64,000 nt of DNA from Tetrahymena thermophila SB210 (GCF_000189635.1 NW_002476567.1:930001-994000); one strand, 5' to 3'; shown: positions 40,533-53,562, numbered from the stretch's first letter. A program made the numbers and translations. The notes: generated by a model not told the origin, from the letters alone.

Positions 40533-41025
40533 ATGGAAAGAATCACAAAGTCTCTTATATAATAAGCTAGATACTTTTATACTCCCTTGAGTCCTTATTC
40601 TCCTCGTATTAAGTTTTTAGGAAAGAGATCATTACTTGAATTAGGAAATTAATAAGCAGCTCCAGTTTTTAAATACAGTTTATCAGGTAATCTTAATATT
40701 ATTGCCATTCAAATATTTGTAAAACCTAAAACTCATTAGAAATTTATCAAACTTAAGAAAGAGAAGCTTTATCATAAACTATTAACATATTTTACTATTT
40801 AATTCCATCAAAGTATCTAAATGAGAAAAATATCTTTATTTTATCTAAGTAGAATTTAAAAATATTAACTCTATTAATTATAATTTAGATTTCAAGCACA
40901 CTAAGAGCACTTTCGTTAGAAGAATAATGACATAAGAAGAAATTGATGTCATTAACGCTGGTGGTTAGGATATTAAATATAAGCACATTCCTAAAATCAA
41001 GGTTAAGAAAGAAGAAGATTTTTGA
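40533..41025 (+). CDS. KGD4/MRPS36-like mitochondrial protein (2-oxoglutarate dehydrogenase subunit 4), 96 aa
   Basis: Best model: exons 40533-40686 and 40889-41025, with a 202-base GT...AG intron that keeps phase. The N-terminus is basic and amphipathic, as for mitochondrial import (MERITKSLIQQARYFYTP). It continues PYSPRIKFLGKRSLLE, the family's N-terminal motif, then after the splice FVRRIMTQEEIDVINAGGQD, the C-terminal RR-x4-QEE-x3-I-x-x-GG motif. Length matches the 100-residue animal and fungal proteins, which tether the E3 component to the oxoglutarate dehydrogenase core. The unspliced frame from exon 1 also stays open for a while and could mislead gene callers. The call is by motif recognition. 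Confidence 0.65.
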
Positions 41026-43117
41026 AAATAAACATTCTTAAGAAATTAAAAAAAAAACATATAAAATGCAAATACCACTAAATAAAATAGAAAAAGATGT
41101 TTGAAGTCTATTTAAAAGTTTGATAAGTAGAGTAAAATATATATTTTTTATATTTGAGGTTTCCCATATCTCATTATAAGTAATCAAATAAGAATCCAAG
41201 CATATTAAATAATTAATTCTATGTCATTTAAAAAATAAAAATAAAGTATCAAGCAAATATTTATGAAAAATTTATTTTTAATTTATAAAATTTTCAAAAT
41301 TTTTAAGAAAGGAAAAAATATTCAATAAAAAGTTAAAATATAAATAAAATATTTTATCACATAGTTAATTTTTTATTAGTTTTTAATAGGTTTTTTGAAA
41401 AACTATCTAAAATATATTTATCTTCATTTATCAATAATCTAATTAAATTAAAAAAGTAAATTTAATTTATTTTATAGAATTTTGTAAAGGTAAAATATTT
41501 CATATAAAATGCATAACAAAAAGCATACTCTTTTAGATATATATAATCAGTTGAGAGTGATGTAATATAATAAATTTCATTTAGTTTATTTTTAAAATCA
41601 AAATCTTTGGTAAAAATATTCTCAATTCTAAATATTTAATATATTGAATAAAAATGGTTTTCTCCAGTCTAATTAATTACACTTGTCGACATAAATAAAT
41701 AATCAGAAAATAGTTTTAAATAAAATAATAATGAATATTTTTATTCATCTTACTAAATTTTATGCTTTAATCAAATAAAATTTTACAAAAATTTTATATA
41801 ATAAGTATAATTTAAGATTTAAAATAAGATATATTACATAGAAGTGATTTTAACTACTTTTTCTGTTGTTTTTTAAATAAATATATATTCCACAAATATT
41901 CCTTTCCTTTGAAAAAATGACAGAATTTAATTTATTATAAATTTTCTTTTTTTTAAATTTTATACTAAATTTATGATTTTAATAACATGTAACAGCATGA
42001 TAAATCTTTTAAATTAAATGAGATAAAATATTTTTATGGTTTTAAGAAATTAATAAAAATTTATTATTTTTTTTGTATTTATTTTGAATAAATATGTTAA
42101 ATAAATCTGATTGTTTTTTGAATTTTTAAGAATCAGAATGGATTTTGAGTGAGTAATCAAATTTTAAAATAATTTGGAATATATAAAAAATAATAGATTA
42201 CATTTTTCTGATACTCTTTATGTGGTGTAAAAATAAGTAAATATATTGACTCAAACTTCTGCTTATTTAGAAAGATATTAGGTATTTTTATAATAATAGT
42301 AAGCTAATTAGTTTTTAAATATTTTTTATAGCTTTTTATAATATGATATTAAATAAATTAATTGTGTAATATTTAAATTTTATATAAAAAAAATAATTTT
42401 ATTTAATTGTATTCAAAAAAAAAATGTATTTAAGCCAATCGAATCTAATAACTTATCTATTAAGTTAGAGTTTGATCAGGCAAAATTAAATTTTTCCTTT
42501 TTATATTTATTTTTGATGAAATAGTAAAAGAAGAAAAAGAGAAAAGGCATGAATAAATAAATAACCTTATACCTTAAGATATATATCTATCTTTCTATTT
42601 TTGTATGAATGTATTTACCTTTACCTCAAAATGTCATTCTAAATGCTAAGATTAAAAGATAGTTATTCTGATTTAATGATGATCGACCTTTAATTTATTT
42701 CAATTGTAAGAATATTTAAGAAAATTAAAATTTTCACTAAGTTTTTGATTATAAGACTAATTCAATATGTGAATAAATGAACGAATGAAGATTATTAATT
42801 AATTTAATCAACCTGATAGTAAAGATTTAGTTATTTGGGAAGAAAGTACATAAGGTAGGTATTATCAATATTTCTTTTAAGAGTAAATTTCATCTAAAAA
42901 TAAATTAAAATAAAACAGGTAACTTTAAGTGATATCACACAATAAAAGTAATTACCTAGCAAAATTATTCTAAACTCTAGACAAACTGAAGCAATATTTT
43001 TGAAGAGCTTCTAATAGCGCACACAATTTACATATTTAGCTATTTGCTTGTGTTTTTTGAAAAAGAAAATCAATTTGAAAGAAATAATTTTAGCCTGCAA
43101 AGAAAAGAATCTATAAC
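41026..43117. other. 2.1-kb AT-rich spacer, no gene seen
   Basis: Between two plus-strand genes. The segment 42,420-42,960 is slightly less AT-rich and could be 5' untranslated or regulatory sequence of the RhoGAP gene, but no motif was assigned. Confidence 0.5.
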
Positions 43118-45749
43118 ATGAGCGATTAAGAGGAAAAGAAGGAATGTAAAATTTAGAATTCTGATAAGAAATAAATGCAGTTAGAAGACTACTTAAGCGA
43201 TAAGCAAGCAGGTTAATACTAGCTTTGCAATTAGCAATTTCAGAATGATGAAGTTATAGTGCATGCAGGTAAAATCTAAGCAATTCGATTATAAAAAAGC
43301 TGCTATATTGAATTAATTGTTTGTAAATTTTTGATGAACAATTAGAATATATAGTATTAGGAATCAATAGCGTTTAATGAATTATATTATAAATAAATAG
43401 GAGTAACAGATTAAAATGAAAATATAATTTTTGTTTTTGGGAAATATTTGCCAAACCCTGGCTTGAAAAAAGAATATAATTAGTTTAAAAGGTATTTCTA
43501 TTTTTTTCTAGACGAGCTTGTTGATCAGTAAGTAGTTAGTTATTAATATTTTAAGATTCATAGAAACCACTGATGATTTTCATATATTTAATATTGAGCA
43601 AAAGTGAATAATGCAACAAACAAATACTTTTGGAATCGATTTTTTAAAATTCGAGTACTCTGAATTTATTATTTAATATCCTTGAAAAGCAATTTGCATT
43701 TTTAAAAGTTTTTTAACTCTCAAAATTTACCTAAAACTATGTAGGTATTTTTCGTTCAGATCTAAAATCAATTATTATTAAAAGTATTCAATTAATTCAC
43801 TTGATTATCTAAATATTTAGCAATAAATAAATAGATATTAAGCTCTAAAATATACACAAAAAAACAAAGTCATCATTGGTGATAATAAATATCTTATTTT
43901 AGCTTTAAGCTAGATTAATGTAATATTTTTAATTAAAAAATAGAAAATACTACCTGTTTTATTTCCACACAGACCTTTCAAGTTACTCTTACATTCAAAC
44001 TATGTATAATGTAATGAAAAAGCTTCCTGAAAAATACTATAATAATCTTAAGAGCTTTTATATAGTTAATCCTACTTTTTTAGTTAAATCTTATAACTTT
44101 TTTAGCACGCCAAGCTGTCTCAAAAATAAAATAGAGTATTTAAAATCGTAAAAAAAACATAATTTTGATAAAGTAATTTTATTGAAGTAACTTATTTTTA
44201 AAATATAGGCTGAGAAATGTATATGATCTCGATTTTTTTAAAGTATCTTTTTATAAAAAGATATAAAATTATGTTAAAACCTTCAATAATTAAGATCAAA
44301 AACTTTAAAAATCTAAAAGCTAAGATGATGATAAAAAAGATAAATTATTTGGCTTAGGTCTTGATGATTTAGAGCTCAACGATTAGTAGATCCCTAAAAT
44401 AATTATTGAGTTTATAAATTATTTTAAAGAAGTTGAGGACCATATAAAAGAGCCAGGTATTTTTCGTAAGGCTCCTAGAGAAGATGATATTAAGGAAATG
44501 GAGAAGTAAATGCTAAATAAAAATTATGAATTTATATAAAATCATGAAGACCCTCATGTCATCGCAAGTAATTTTTCTATTTTTATGTGTTGATTTTAAA
44601 ATATTTCATTACATTTTTTATCAACAAATAATCAATAAAAATAAAAATATTTTATTAAATTTCTATAGCTTCTTTAAAGAGACTGCTGAGTCATATGCCT
44701 GAACCAATTATTCCTTATAAATAATATGAAATCATAAAATAGTTGAGTTAAAGTAAATTAGATATTAAGCAATGCTTTATTTTAATTTATTATTTTATTT
44801 CATAAAAGTGAAGGACATTTAGTTGAAAAAGAAAAAAGTTCACGAAATTGTTGAGCAGATACCAGTTTTAAATTTTAGAGTTTTAAGGCATATTATTGAT
44901 TTGCTAAGAACTGTTTCCAGATATAGTGAAGCTAATTTAATGAAAATGGAAGCCTTGACAAAAATTTTTGCTCCTACTTTAATAAGAAGTAAACCAAGTG
45001 GAGACAAATATAAAGAAGCTTTAGAAGAATTGCTGATGAATCCTACAGTAGTTGAGGTAGTTTAAATAATATATTAGGATTATGAAGACATTTTTTCCTC
45101 AAGAACTTTAGATGAATAAACGAGTAATCATCTTTTCAATAACTTGCTAAATGAAGTTAATGACTAAAATAATGTGTTACAGATATAGGATCCTTATATT
45201 ATTTAAAAAAATTATAATTATTTGGTGACTCGAGATTCTAATTTGTATATAGGAGATAACACAGACATTGAAATTAAAAATAAAAAAGTTACTCATTAAG
45301 CAAAGAATTAACTCAACATGCAACGTAATTAGAATTTCATTGATGAAAATGATGAGGATTCAGAGGAGGAAGATAATTATGAGGAGATTATTCAAAGCTT
45401 TAAAAACCAAAAAAATGCATAATTACATAAAAAGGCAGAGGAAAAATTAAATCAGTAAAATTAAAATGATGAATATGCGAAAACAGATGTTGATATTAAA
45501 GAAAATGATTTCAATAAGAGTGAATAAGAAGAATAAATTTAACAAAAAGCATAAGATATTTAATAAAAAGAAGTTGAAGAAGAATAAAAAGAATAAGAAG
45601 TAGATGAAGAAGAAAAAAATGAAGGTAGACACAAAGAAAATGATGAAAGTGAGGAATAAGTAGATGACTTTGTAATAAGAGCAAAGTCAAACACCATATA
45701 AATTAATAGCATTTAGGAATTATAAGCAATAAGATAGCTTTTAAATTGA
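43118..45749 (+). CDS. BCH (CRAL-TRIO)-RhoGAP protein, p50RhoGAP-like, with an apparent frame break
   Basis: Exons: 43118-43268, 43401-43527, 43760-44147, 44209-44567, 44669-44752 and 44809-45749, all GT...AG. The BCH/CRAL-TRIO domain includes KNKVIIGDNKYLILALSQIN, YYLFYFHTDLSSYSYIQTMY and LKSFYIVNPTFLVKSYNFF. It lies about 90-250 residues in. The RhoGAP domain follows, with the arginine finger in PGIFRKAP, then SLKRLLSHMPEPIIPY and MEALTKIFAPTLIRS. The tail is acidic and Gln-rich. The product should stimulate GTP hydrolysis by Rho-family GTPases, with the BCH part binding lipid or GTPase. In exon 3 the two halves of BCH lie in different frames: between about 43,918 and 43,945 one extra base (or two missing) is needed and no phase-correct intron retains both halves. 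This may be a sequencing error, a programmed shift or a lesion. The exon-internal start after CA|A at 43,760 is phase-consistent. Confidence 0.75.
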
Positions 45750-47378
45750 AAAATAAAAGATTTAACATATTCTCAACAGTAAATGTACATTTTAACTTTT
45801 ATCTAATCTATTAAATCTTTTAGGCAAGATAAAATATTAAAAATGAAAGAAATTCCCTGCACTTAATCAATAAAAAAAAAACGAAATAAATAAAAAAGCT
45901 TTCTATCTATATCTTCCTTCCTGTTATCTATCTTCTTTGATTTTACTTCTTTCTTTTTATTTCAATTCAACAATTCTAATTAAATATACAATTAAATACC
46001 AATTTAATAAAAAGGTGAAATAGCTCAGAATTATTGAAAGATCTAAAATACATACCAATTTAATTATTAAATAGTTAAGCAGTCTTTCATGAAATTTTTA
46101 AATTAACTCAACTTATAAAAATCAATTAAAGTAACTGACAGGAATAACTAGCTAATCAACCTTTTGAGCTAAAAATCATATAATACATATTAAGAAAATC
46201 ACATAACAAATATCTAAAATTATAAACTAATTAATAATAAAAATTTCAAAAAAATAACAATAAGTAAATAGATAAAATTTAGTGATATTGTCTAATTAGC
46301 TCTCTCTTCCATATTTTAAATACCAATCAAAATATTAAGAAAAATTTCTACAATTTACTCAAAAAAAACATTAAAGACTAAGAGAGTGAAAAATGTTAAA
46401 ATTTATAAAAAATCTTATCAATACACAAACAAGATTTCTTAAAATGATAGTTATTAAAGAATATTATTCCACTGATATTAGTAAAGAATTATTACATGAA
46501 TATAAGCTTAATATAAGATAAATAAATAAAAAATAAATAAATAATTATAATATTTTAAAATAAATTTTCAAAAACTTTTTCTCTTTACATTGAAATCTTC
46601 TTTATAAATAATTAAAAAAACTGAAGTGATTATAGTATAATTATATATATACATACATACTTTTCAAATGCATAATTAATTTTGTTTATTATAAATTCAT
46701 AACTCTTTTTAAAATTATAAATTTGAAAAATAAATATTTGAAATAATTCTAATTATTTAAAAAATAAAAATAATTATTTTTAAAAAAGTTTAAATATTTT
46801 ATTTTTTATAAAAGTTGAATTAAAGATGATAATTATTAAATTAAGAATATCCAAAATCAAAAAAATTAAAATAAGTTAATTTAATTTTAAATAATAATTA
46901 ATTTATTGTTTTTAGTTTTAATGGATTTGATATTGAATTAAAATTTATTTATTTATTTAAAATTTTAAAATAAATAAACTATTATCATTCTTAAAGTAAA
47001 AATTTTTAGATTTTTTTAGCTCCTTTTTTATGAGTTTTAAATTTACAATTTAAAAATTTTCTAAATTTTAAATTAAGTATCAAAATAACCCAAATTTTTT
47101 GATATTTATATTAATTTATGTGCAACCAAATAAATTTAGCGGTTGAGGCGCGAAAGGTTTTAATTAAATCTAAATATTTTTACTAACCAATCTTATAATT
47201 TAGTATTAATTAAGTAAGAAAGCTCTTTTAAGTATATTAAATAATATTGTGTTAAAATATCAAAAGTTATTATAAGCAAATTTTCACATTATCTTAAAGC
47301 TATATAGAGTATACAGTATCGTATTAGTGTCAAATAAAATTATTTAATAATAGAAGTTCAATCAAATTTATAGCTGAA
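45750..47378. other. AT-rich spacer with the Claspin-like gene promoter
   Basis: 1.6 kb between two plus-strand genes. It holds an E2F-like site (listed separately). A 66-codon open frame at 46,393-46,593 is not called. Nothing else was recognised. Confidence 0.5.
47147..47155 (-). promoter_or_regulatory. E2F/DP consensus site upstream of the Claspin-like gene
   Basis: The minus strand reads TTTCGCGCC, a perfect match to the E2F consensus TTTSSCGC. It sits in an unusually GC-rich island (GCGGTTGAGGCGCGAAAGG) within AT-rich spacer, 224 bases before the ATG of a predicted S-phase checkpoint gene. E2F sites in front of replication genes are standard in eukaryotes. Use of this site here is an inference. 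Confidence 0.55.
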
Positions 47379-50300
47379 ATGGAAGTATTAGACCTATAAG
47401 TCGGGATGCAAAACGAGGACTTCTAAATATAAAATGAATAATAGCAAAATTCTCCAAAAATAAAAAAGATTAGAAAGCTAGTTAGAAAGAGTAAAAAGCA
47501 AACCTCTTCTGAAGAAGATAACAATATTTTCTAAGAAGATGAAGTTGATATAAAAAAAAATAATGCTAACTCAGATTTAAATGATATTGATAATAATATG
47601 TTTGAAAACAAATTGCTTATTTAAGAAGATAATAATGATAAACAGACAACATATAAATCTAAACTTGATGAACTATCTGAGTAGATAGCATTAATGGATG
47701 CAGAAAAATAATAAAAAAAATCAAGAAAATTAAATAAAAAGAAAAATTTTAGCGAAGATAACGAATACTAATATTTTGATGATGATGAAGAGAAAAAAAT
47801 AGCAGAAAAATAAGAAAAAAAGAAATAGAAGAAGCAAAAAGAGAAAATAGAATTAGAAAAAAATGAAGATATGATTAAAAGATTGGCTGATAAATTTAAT
47901 GATGAAGAAGAAGATATAGATGATAATTACTAAAATCAAAAAGATAATGATGACGATGAAGATTATGAAGATGGCACTGATTAAAATCAAAGAAAGAAGA
48001 AGAGGACCAAAGGTGCAGCTTCTAAATCAAGCCAAAATGCTGCAATTATAAAGACAAATAATAAACTTTTTAAAGAAATAAATACTCTAGAATCTGCAAA
48101 TCTGGATAACATTGAAGAACAACCTGTTGAAGAGGAATGTTTGCTTGAAGAGTCTATTAAATTTGAAAGACAAAATAATAAAAATTAAAAAAATTTACTT
48201 GATTTTTTGAAATAGTCTATGATATATAAAAAGCAAAGAGGTATCGATTATGAAAATTCTTAAAACATGTTAAGGGTAAACACATTTTTACTTTATTTTA
48301 ATTTAAAATTAAAATCAATTGAGATAAAAATGTTATTTTATATTATAGGAATCAACAAATATTTTAGAAAGATCATAATCATTCAATGCATCTAAATAAA
48401 TTTCAGTGAATTAAGAATAATACAAAGAACAGCTTGAGCAATCTTAGAATATGCAAAATCTTTCGTAGAGAAGCTAAAATAACTAACAAGAGATGTAGTT
48501 AAAGTCAGGTGTATCAGTTATTGCAAATAGTGATGATAGTTAGAAATTATTTGATTTTCCTAATACTTAAACAGAAATTCCCATAATAGATTCTATTGCT
48601 CCTAAATCTTCTTAGGATAAAAAATTATAACTTTTAAAGTAAAGTTCACAAAAAATTACAAGAATGCTTTCTTTCTCTTAATCTCAAAATTTAAGTTAAG
48701 GATTAAACAAATAAAGTTAAAGTTAAGATGATGATTTAGAACTCGAATTATAAGTGCCTACAATTGATTAATCTTAGAAACATTAGCAACTAATTAATAA
48801 TACATTATTCTTTAATAAAATTATTAGAACCAATAATTAAAATTTGTTATTAAAGCAACAATCTTCAATAAGCTCTACTAATAGCAATACTCAAATTGCA
48901 GGATAAGCTGGTAGTCAAAAAATGTTAGAAAAAATTAAGCCTCTATCAAGAGGTGAGTTCTTAAAGTAAAGTTAAAAGAGATTCACTGAAAGAAAATCTC
49001 AAAATATTGATTTAAAAGCTGTTCAAAATACTTTCAAACAAACAACATTCGATCATTTGCTTGAATAAAATGATAAAAAGCAAAAGAAAAATTAAAGCTC
49101 TGAAGAAAAAGAAGATGGCGAAAAGTCAAGAACAGAAACTAAAAAAAATGAAGATGATGAAAATGATAGTCAAAATACAGAGAATGATAGTGACTATGAC
49201 CCAAATAAAAATTCTGAAGAAAGTGAGGCAGAGGAAGCTAATAATGATGAAAAATCTGACGATAAAGAAGGAGACAAATAAAGATAACTTTTAGAAGCAG
49301 AAATTTAATATAGAAAACTGTTAGCTTTAGAAGAAGGTATTGATGAAAAAGATTTTGAAAGATAAATTCGTTTAGAGTATGGATTGGAAACAGAATAATA
49401 AGAAAATCTGGAAATAGATGATGATCTCGATCAAGAGAGTGAAGATTTAGAAGAAAATCCTGCTGAAAAAGACAATAAGCAAGATGAAGAGAATTAAGAT
49501 CAGCAAGCTTAAAATTTAGAAGATTAACTTGTTGGTTTTGAAGAAGATGCTGAAGGACTAAACTAGAATAAATTGAATGATGATAATGAAAGTGAAATAA
49601 AACCAATGAGACGTTTAAAAAACATAGCTGCAGAAATATTGAAGAAACAGTAAGAAAAAAAGGAAAAAGAGAGAATACGTTAACAAAAGGAGGAAAGGAG
49701 AAAGTAACTGCTAAACAACCCTATAATGAAAAAAATAATGAATGAAATGATAGATGACGAGGCAGAGCTTGGTTCTGATAATGAAGAAAATGATGATAAA
49801 ATTAAATAAATTGGTGATGAAGATGAGTACAAAGAAGCAGGCTTGAGTAAAGATGAAGACCTAGATGCTGAATTAAAGGAATTGATAAATAACATTGTTG
49901 AATTTAATGAAGAAAATGAATAACTTGCTACAAGTAAATTTATCAGAGATTTAGAAAAAAGAGACAAAGAAGAAATCAAAAAGATTATCGAAGGTGCATA
50001 CAAAGGTACTCGTGCTAAAAGAAGAAATTTAAGCGATTTACTCGTTGAAGATGGCGAAACTTCAGAGTCTAAAAAATTAAAGAGAATATAGGATGCAATC
50101 AGAACTCTGTAAGAACAAACCGGAGAAAACTAGTATTCAGATGAAGAAGATGAAAATGAATCTGAAGAGGACTTTGATCCTATTACTGGTAACTAAAAAA
50201 CAAATAAGTCAAAGAGCAAGAAAGATCATAACGAAAAGGAACAAATATAAATTAGAGAAGCAAATCTACTTCTAAAAAAGGAATACTAGAAAGCAAGTGA

Positions 50301-50988
50301 ATAGAATAAGTTTGATGAAAAGAATTTAGTGGATTCTTCTATTTTAGATTTAATTTAAAATAAATAAGCAGGTAATACCCAAACTGCATAAGGACCTGCA
50401 GCTAATGGAACCACTATTTAGAAAAAAATAATTCCTACAAAGATCTCTGAAAAAGTTGGAGTATTAAAAGGTAATTTATCTTTCGGAAATGGGTAAACTA
50501 GTCTTGCTTAGTAACTAGTTAGTCAAAAGTAATAATAGAACTAGTAAAATATTTAAGGTTTCAGTAATTTAAGAGGAGCAAATCTTAAGAATTCAATTTT
50601 GCATGTTAAAAACAATAAAAATAGATTCTCTTAATTCAATGATAGTTTTAATAAAGAGTCAATGATTAATGAATTTGGTGAATCAGCTCTTACAAAGGCT
50701 TTCTAAAACTATGCTGACCACTCTTAAAGTATCTTTTACTCTAAATAAAATAATGAAGATTCAAACTCAAGACCTCTTGATAAAGGAAACAAATTAAATA
50801 AAAAAAGTTCTTCTAATTAAAGTGCAGTAGGATAAGGTTCTTCTTCATAAAATTTCAAAAATGTATCATCAATAAATAAACTATTTAAATCTAATTCTAC
50901 TTCATTAGCTCAAACTCCTTCAAATTCATTTGCTTAACAATTTGGCAAAAAGAAATTCTCCACCACTAGCAATGATTCCAAAAAATGA
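47379..50988 (+). CDS. Claspin/Mrc1-like replication checkpoint mediator, 1178 aa
   Basis: Exons 47379-48275 and 48349-50988; the 73-base intron 48276-48348 keeps phase 0. The protein is very acidic and Gln/Ser-rich, with Lys/Glu coiled stretches. The clearest match is the MRC1/Claspin region at about residues 770-910: DEYKEAGLSKDEDLDAEL, then a Glu/Asp helix, then KRDKEEIKKIIEGAYKGTRA and RRNLSDLLVEDGE. This has the order of the family's acidic-patch-to-KxRR segment. Claspin/Mrc1 travels with the replication fork and mediates activation of the checkpoint kinase. Several SQ motifs occur near ESTNILERSQSFN and downstream. The low-complexity remainder does not add evidence. A generic acidic nuclear protein remains the alternative. 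An E2F-like site upstream supports S-phase expression. Confidence 0.6.
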
Positions 50989-52165
50989 CTTCTATTCAAC
51001 TTAAATATATAATAAAAATTGCTATGACTGATTAATAAAATTAATTAAATAAATAAATCAATTCTTTAATTCATTCTTTGTAAAATAAATTTAAAAATTA
51101 ATATTGATAAAAAGATTTTTGTTTTTATGATATTATTTAATTTTATTTTATTTTCTTAACTAAAATAAATTAGCAAAACTATTTGAAAAATTACAGGATT
51201 ATTTAATAATCAACATCTGAATTTCCCCCTTTATTTCAATAATCATATTTGATTAAAAACTAAGTTAAATAAATATATTCATTAAAGAAAATGTTTTAAA
51301 ATTTACTATATTAATTATGGAAATTTTTATTTCATTTGAATTATAGCTATTCCTATTATAAAATATCACCAATACAGATATCATGCTTAGCGATGTTTCA
51401 AATTATTTTTATAATAAATTCAATTTTTAATGTTTTACATACAGCTTAACTATTTTCGTAATATTAATTTATAAGATTTAATCAAATATTTAAAAACCAA
51501 AAAATTTTTTTAATTTTAGTGAATAGTTTTTAAAAAATGATTTTTAAAAGTGATGCTTTTACACATAAAAAAATGATTTTTTTTAATTTACAATATTTTT
51601 TATCACGAATTATTAACTTTATTCATATTTTTCATAAATAAAATAAATTAAGATTTTCAAGTTAAATAAGTAGTATATACGTGTTTTAATTTTAATATTA
51701 AGATATTTTGTTACAGTGTTTCAATAAATTCAATACTTTATGAAGAAATAAGTATAATAAAGAAATTTTAATCAGATTTGTTTAGCTTAAAAGCTAAATA
51801 ATAAAATATAATTTAACCTTATTAATAAATTAGAAAAGCAAACGAATATCAATCTAAAATAACAAAGAATATTCCTTATTCCATTAAATTTAATCTAAAT
51901 TAAATCAAAAGGAATTCAAAAATAAAGAGGATACTTTTGATAATTTTGATTTTAAGAGATAGATCAACAAAGTTGCTTAACATCAATATGCACTACAATT
52001 GTTATTTGTTTTTTTTATGTAAATAAATTGAAAGTAAAGTAAAAAATAGAACCAAATTATTTAATATTTGATAATGAATATCTACAAACCATATTTAACA
52101 AATCTATACAATATTACTATTTGCTATTAAACTTTATTACTAACATATATTTTTATACAAAAAAA
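50989..52165. other. Convergent AT-rich spacer, no gene seen
   Basis: 3' flanks of the Claspin-like (plus) and GcvH (minus) genes. No coding frame or element was recognised. Confidence 0.55.
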
Positions 52166-52900
52166 TCAATGAGATCCAGCGTTTCCAGATTTTAAGTCTT
52201 CAAGGAATCTTTGATATTACTTTTCAGTGAATAACTCTCTAATTTATGCTTCATTAGTAACCTTAAGTTTTAAGAACCAGTTTAAGTTAGGGTCTTAGTT
52301 AACTAATGCAGGGTCTTCATTAACAATTTCATTGATCTTTTTTTTGTTAATTAATAAATCAATTATTTGTTTGCATATACAGAAATATTAATATTAAGAT
52401 AATAGAATATTGTTATTTATTAAAATATTACTTATTCGATTTCTCCATCAACAGGAGCATAAACATCAGCAGCTACTTTAACTGATTCAATTGATCCAAT
52501 TGATTCTCCTACTTTGAATTTAGTGCCAACATCAGGGAATTCAATATGAACAATATCACCTAATTCTTAGGCAGCATAAGCAGTAATACCAATAGTACCA
52601 GTCTAAAAAAATAAAATAATTAGATTAATTTGATTTAGCGTTATGTTCAAAATAAATTTACTTTAGCTTCTTCATCATAATCAACCCATTCGTGTTCCTT
52701 TGTGAATTTTCTAACAACTTTAATATATTATAAATAGATTCAGGACTTATTAATAAAAAAGGCAAATGAAATTATGAATCTAGAGCATGGTGCTAATATT
52801 TTAAAAATTAAGTACCTGCGAAGTTCATTTAGAATTTATTTTAAAGAGCCTTAAAGTTTCTTAAAGCACAAACTTATGACTTGACTAATCTGCTAAGCAT
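52166..52900 (-). CDS. gcvH: Glycine cleavage system H protein, mitochondrial, 160 aa
   Basis: Four exons: 52900-52816, 52717-52662, 52602-52432 and 52336-52166. Introns are GT...AG and all phases fit, giving 483 coding bases. The first 29 residues are basic/Ser/Leu-rich, as in a mitochondrial presequence. The mature part starts [18 protein letters not shown], then [18 protein letters not shown], then [15 protein letters not shown], with Lys89 as the lipoylation site, followed by PVDGEIE and [12 protein letters not shown] protein carries the aminomethyl group between the P, T and L proteins of glycine decarboxylase. Length and motif order are normal. Every catalytic feature is intact. Confidence 0.97.
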
Positions 52901-53562
52901 TTTGATAATATTTAATTGGTTCTTTTAGTTTATTCTTTTTTATATGATTGGATACTTTTATAAGTTTTAATTAAATAATTTGAAAAGATATACATACATA
53001 ATACTAAGAGTATATAATATAAATTTATTTCAAAATATACGCTAATATTGATAATATTGCCATCAAAAATGACACATTTTTTATTGTATATTTGGCAAAT
53101 AGATATTAATCGAACAAATCAAGATTCATTCATATCGCATAATCAAATACTTGAAGAATATTAATTTAGATTAGAATAATAAAAGAAATGACCAATCAAT
53201 ATCAATCAATAAAAGATAACTAAATAAATTTCACATTAATGAAATGACAAATTAAATTTCATTTCAATATAAGATAAATTTAAAAGAATAAATAAAGATT
53301 TTTTATTTTAAAAATGTTTAGGCTTTCTTCAATATAAAGTTATAGCTTAAAGTCACTATAAAATAACTAGTATTATTAATACTAACTAATTAATATGATT
53401 TGCAAAATTTCTATGTATAAGTTATTCACTTTAAACATTTGAAATGTAATTTATTTGTCTATTAATACATTTTTATCGACATTAATTCAAAAAATAAAAC
53501 AATATAAAATTATCTTTTTTAATGATATTTATTTTATTTTCTATAATTATAAATAATCTGTC
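52901..53562. other. AT-rich spacer, no gene seen
   Basis: 5' flank of GcvH and 3' flank of the ADP-dependent glucokinase gene. Nothing recognised. Confidence 0.55.

Noticed and set aside
46393-46593. 66-codon plus-strand frame
   Set aside because: No signal, motif or conserved look. The start has no distinguishing context.
49238-49606. 122-codon minus-strand frame
   Set aside because: It is the antisense shadow of the acidic Claspin-like exon (GAA/GAT codons read as TTC/ATC).
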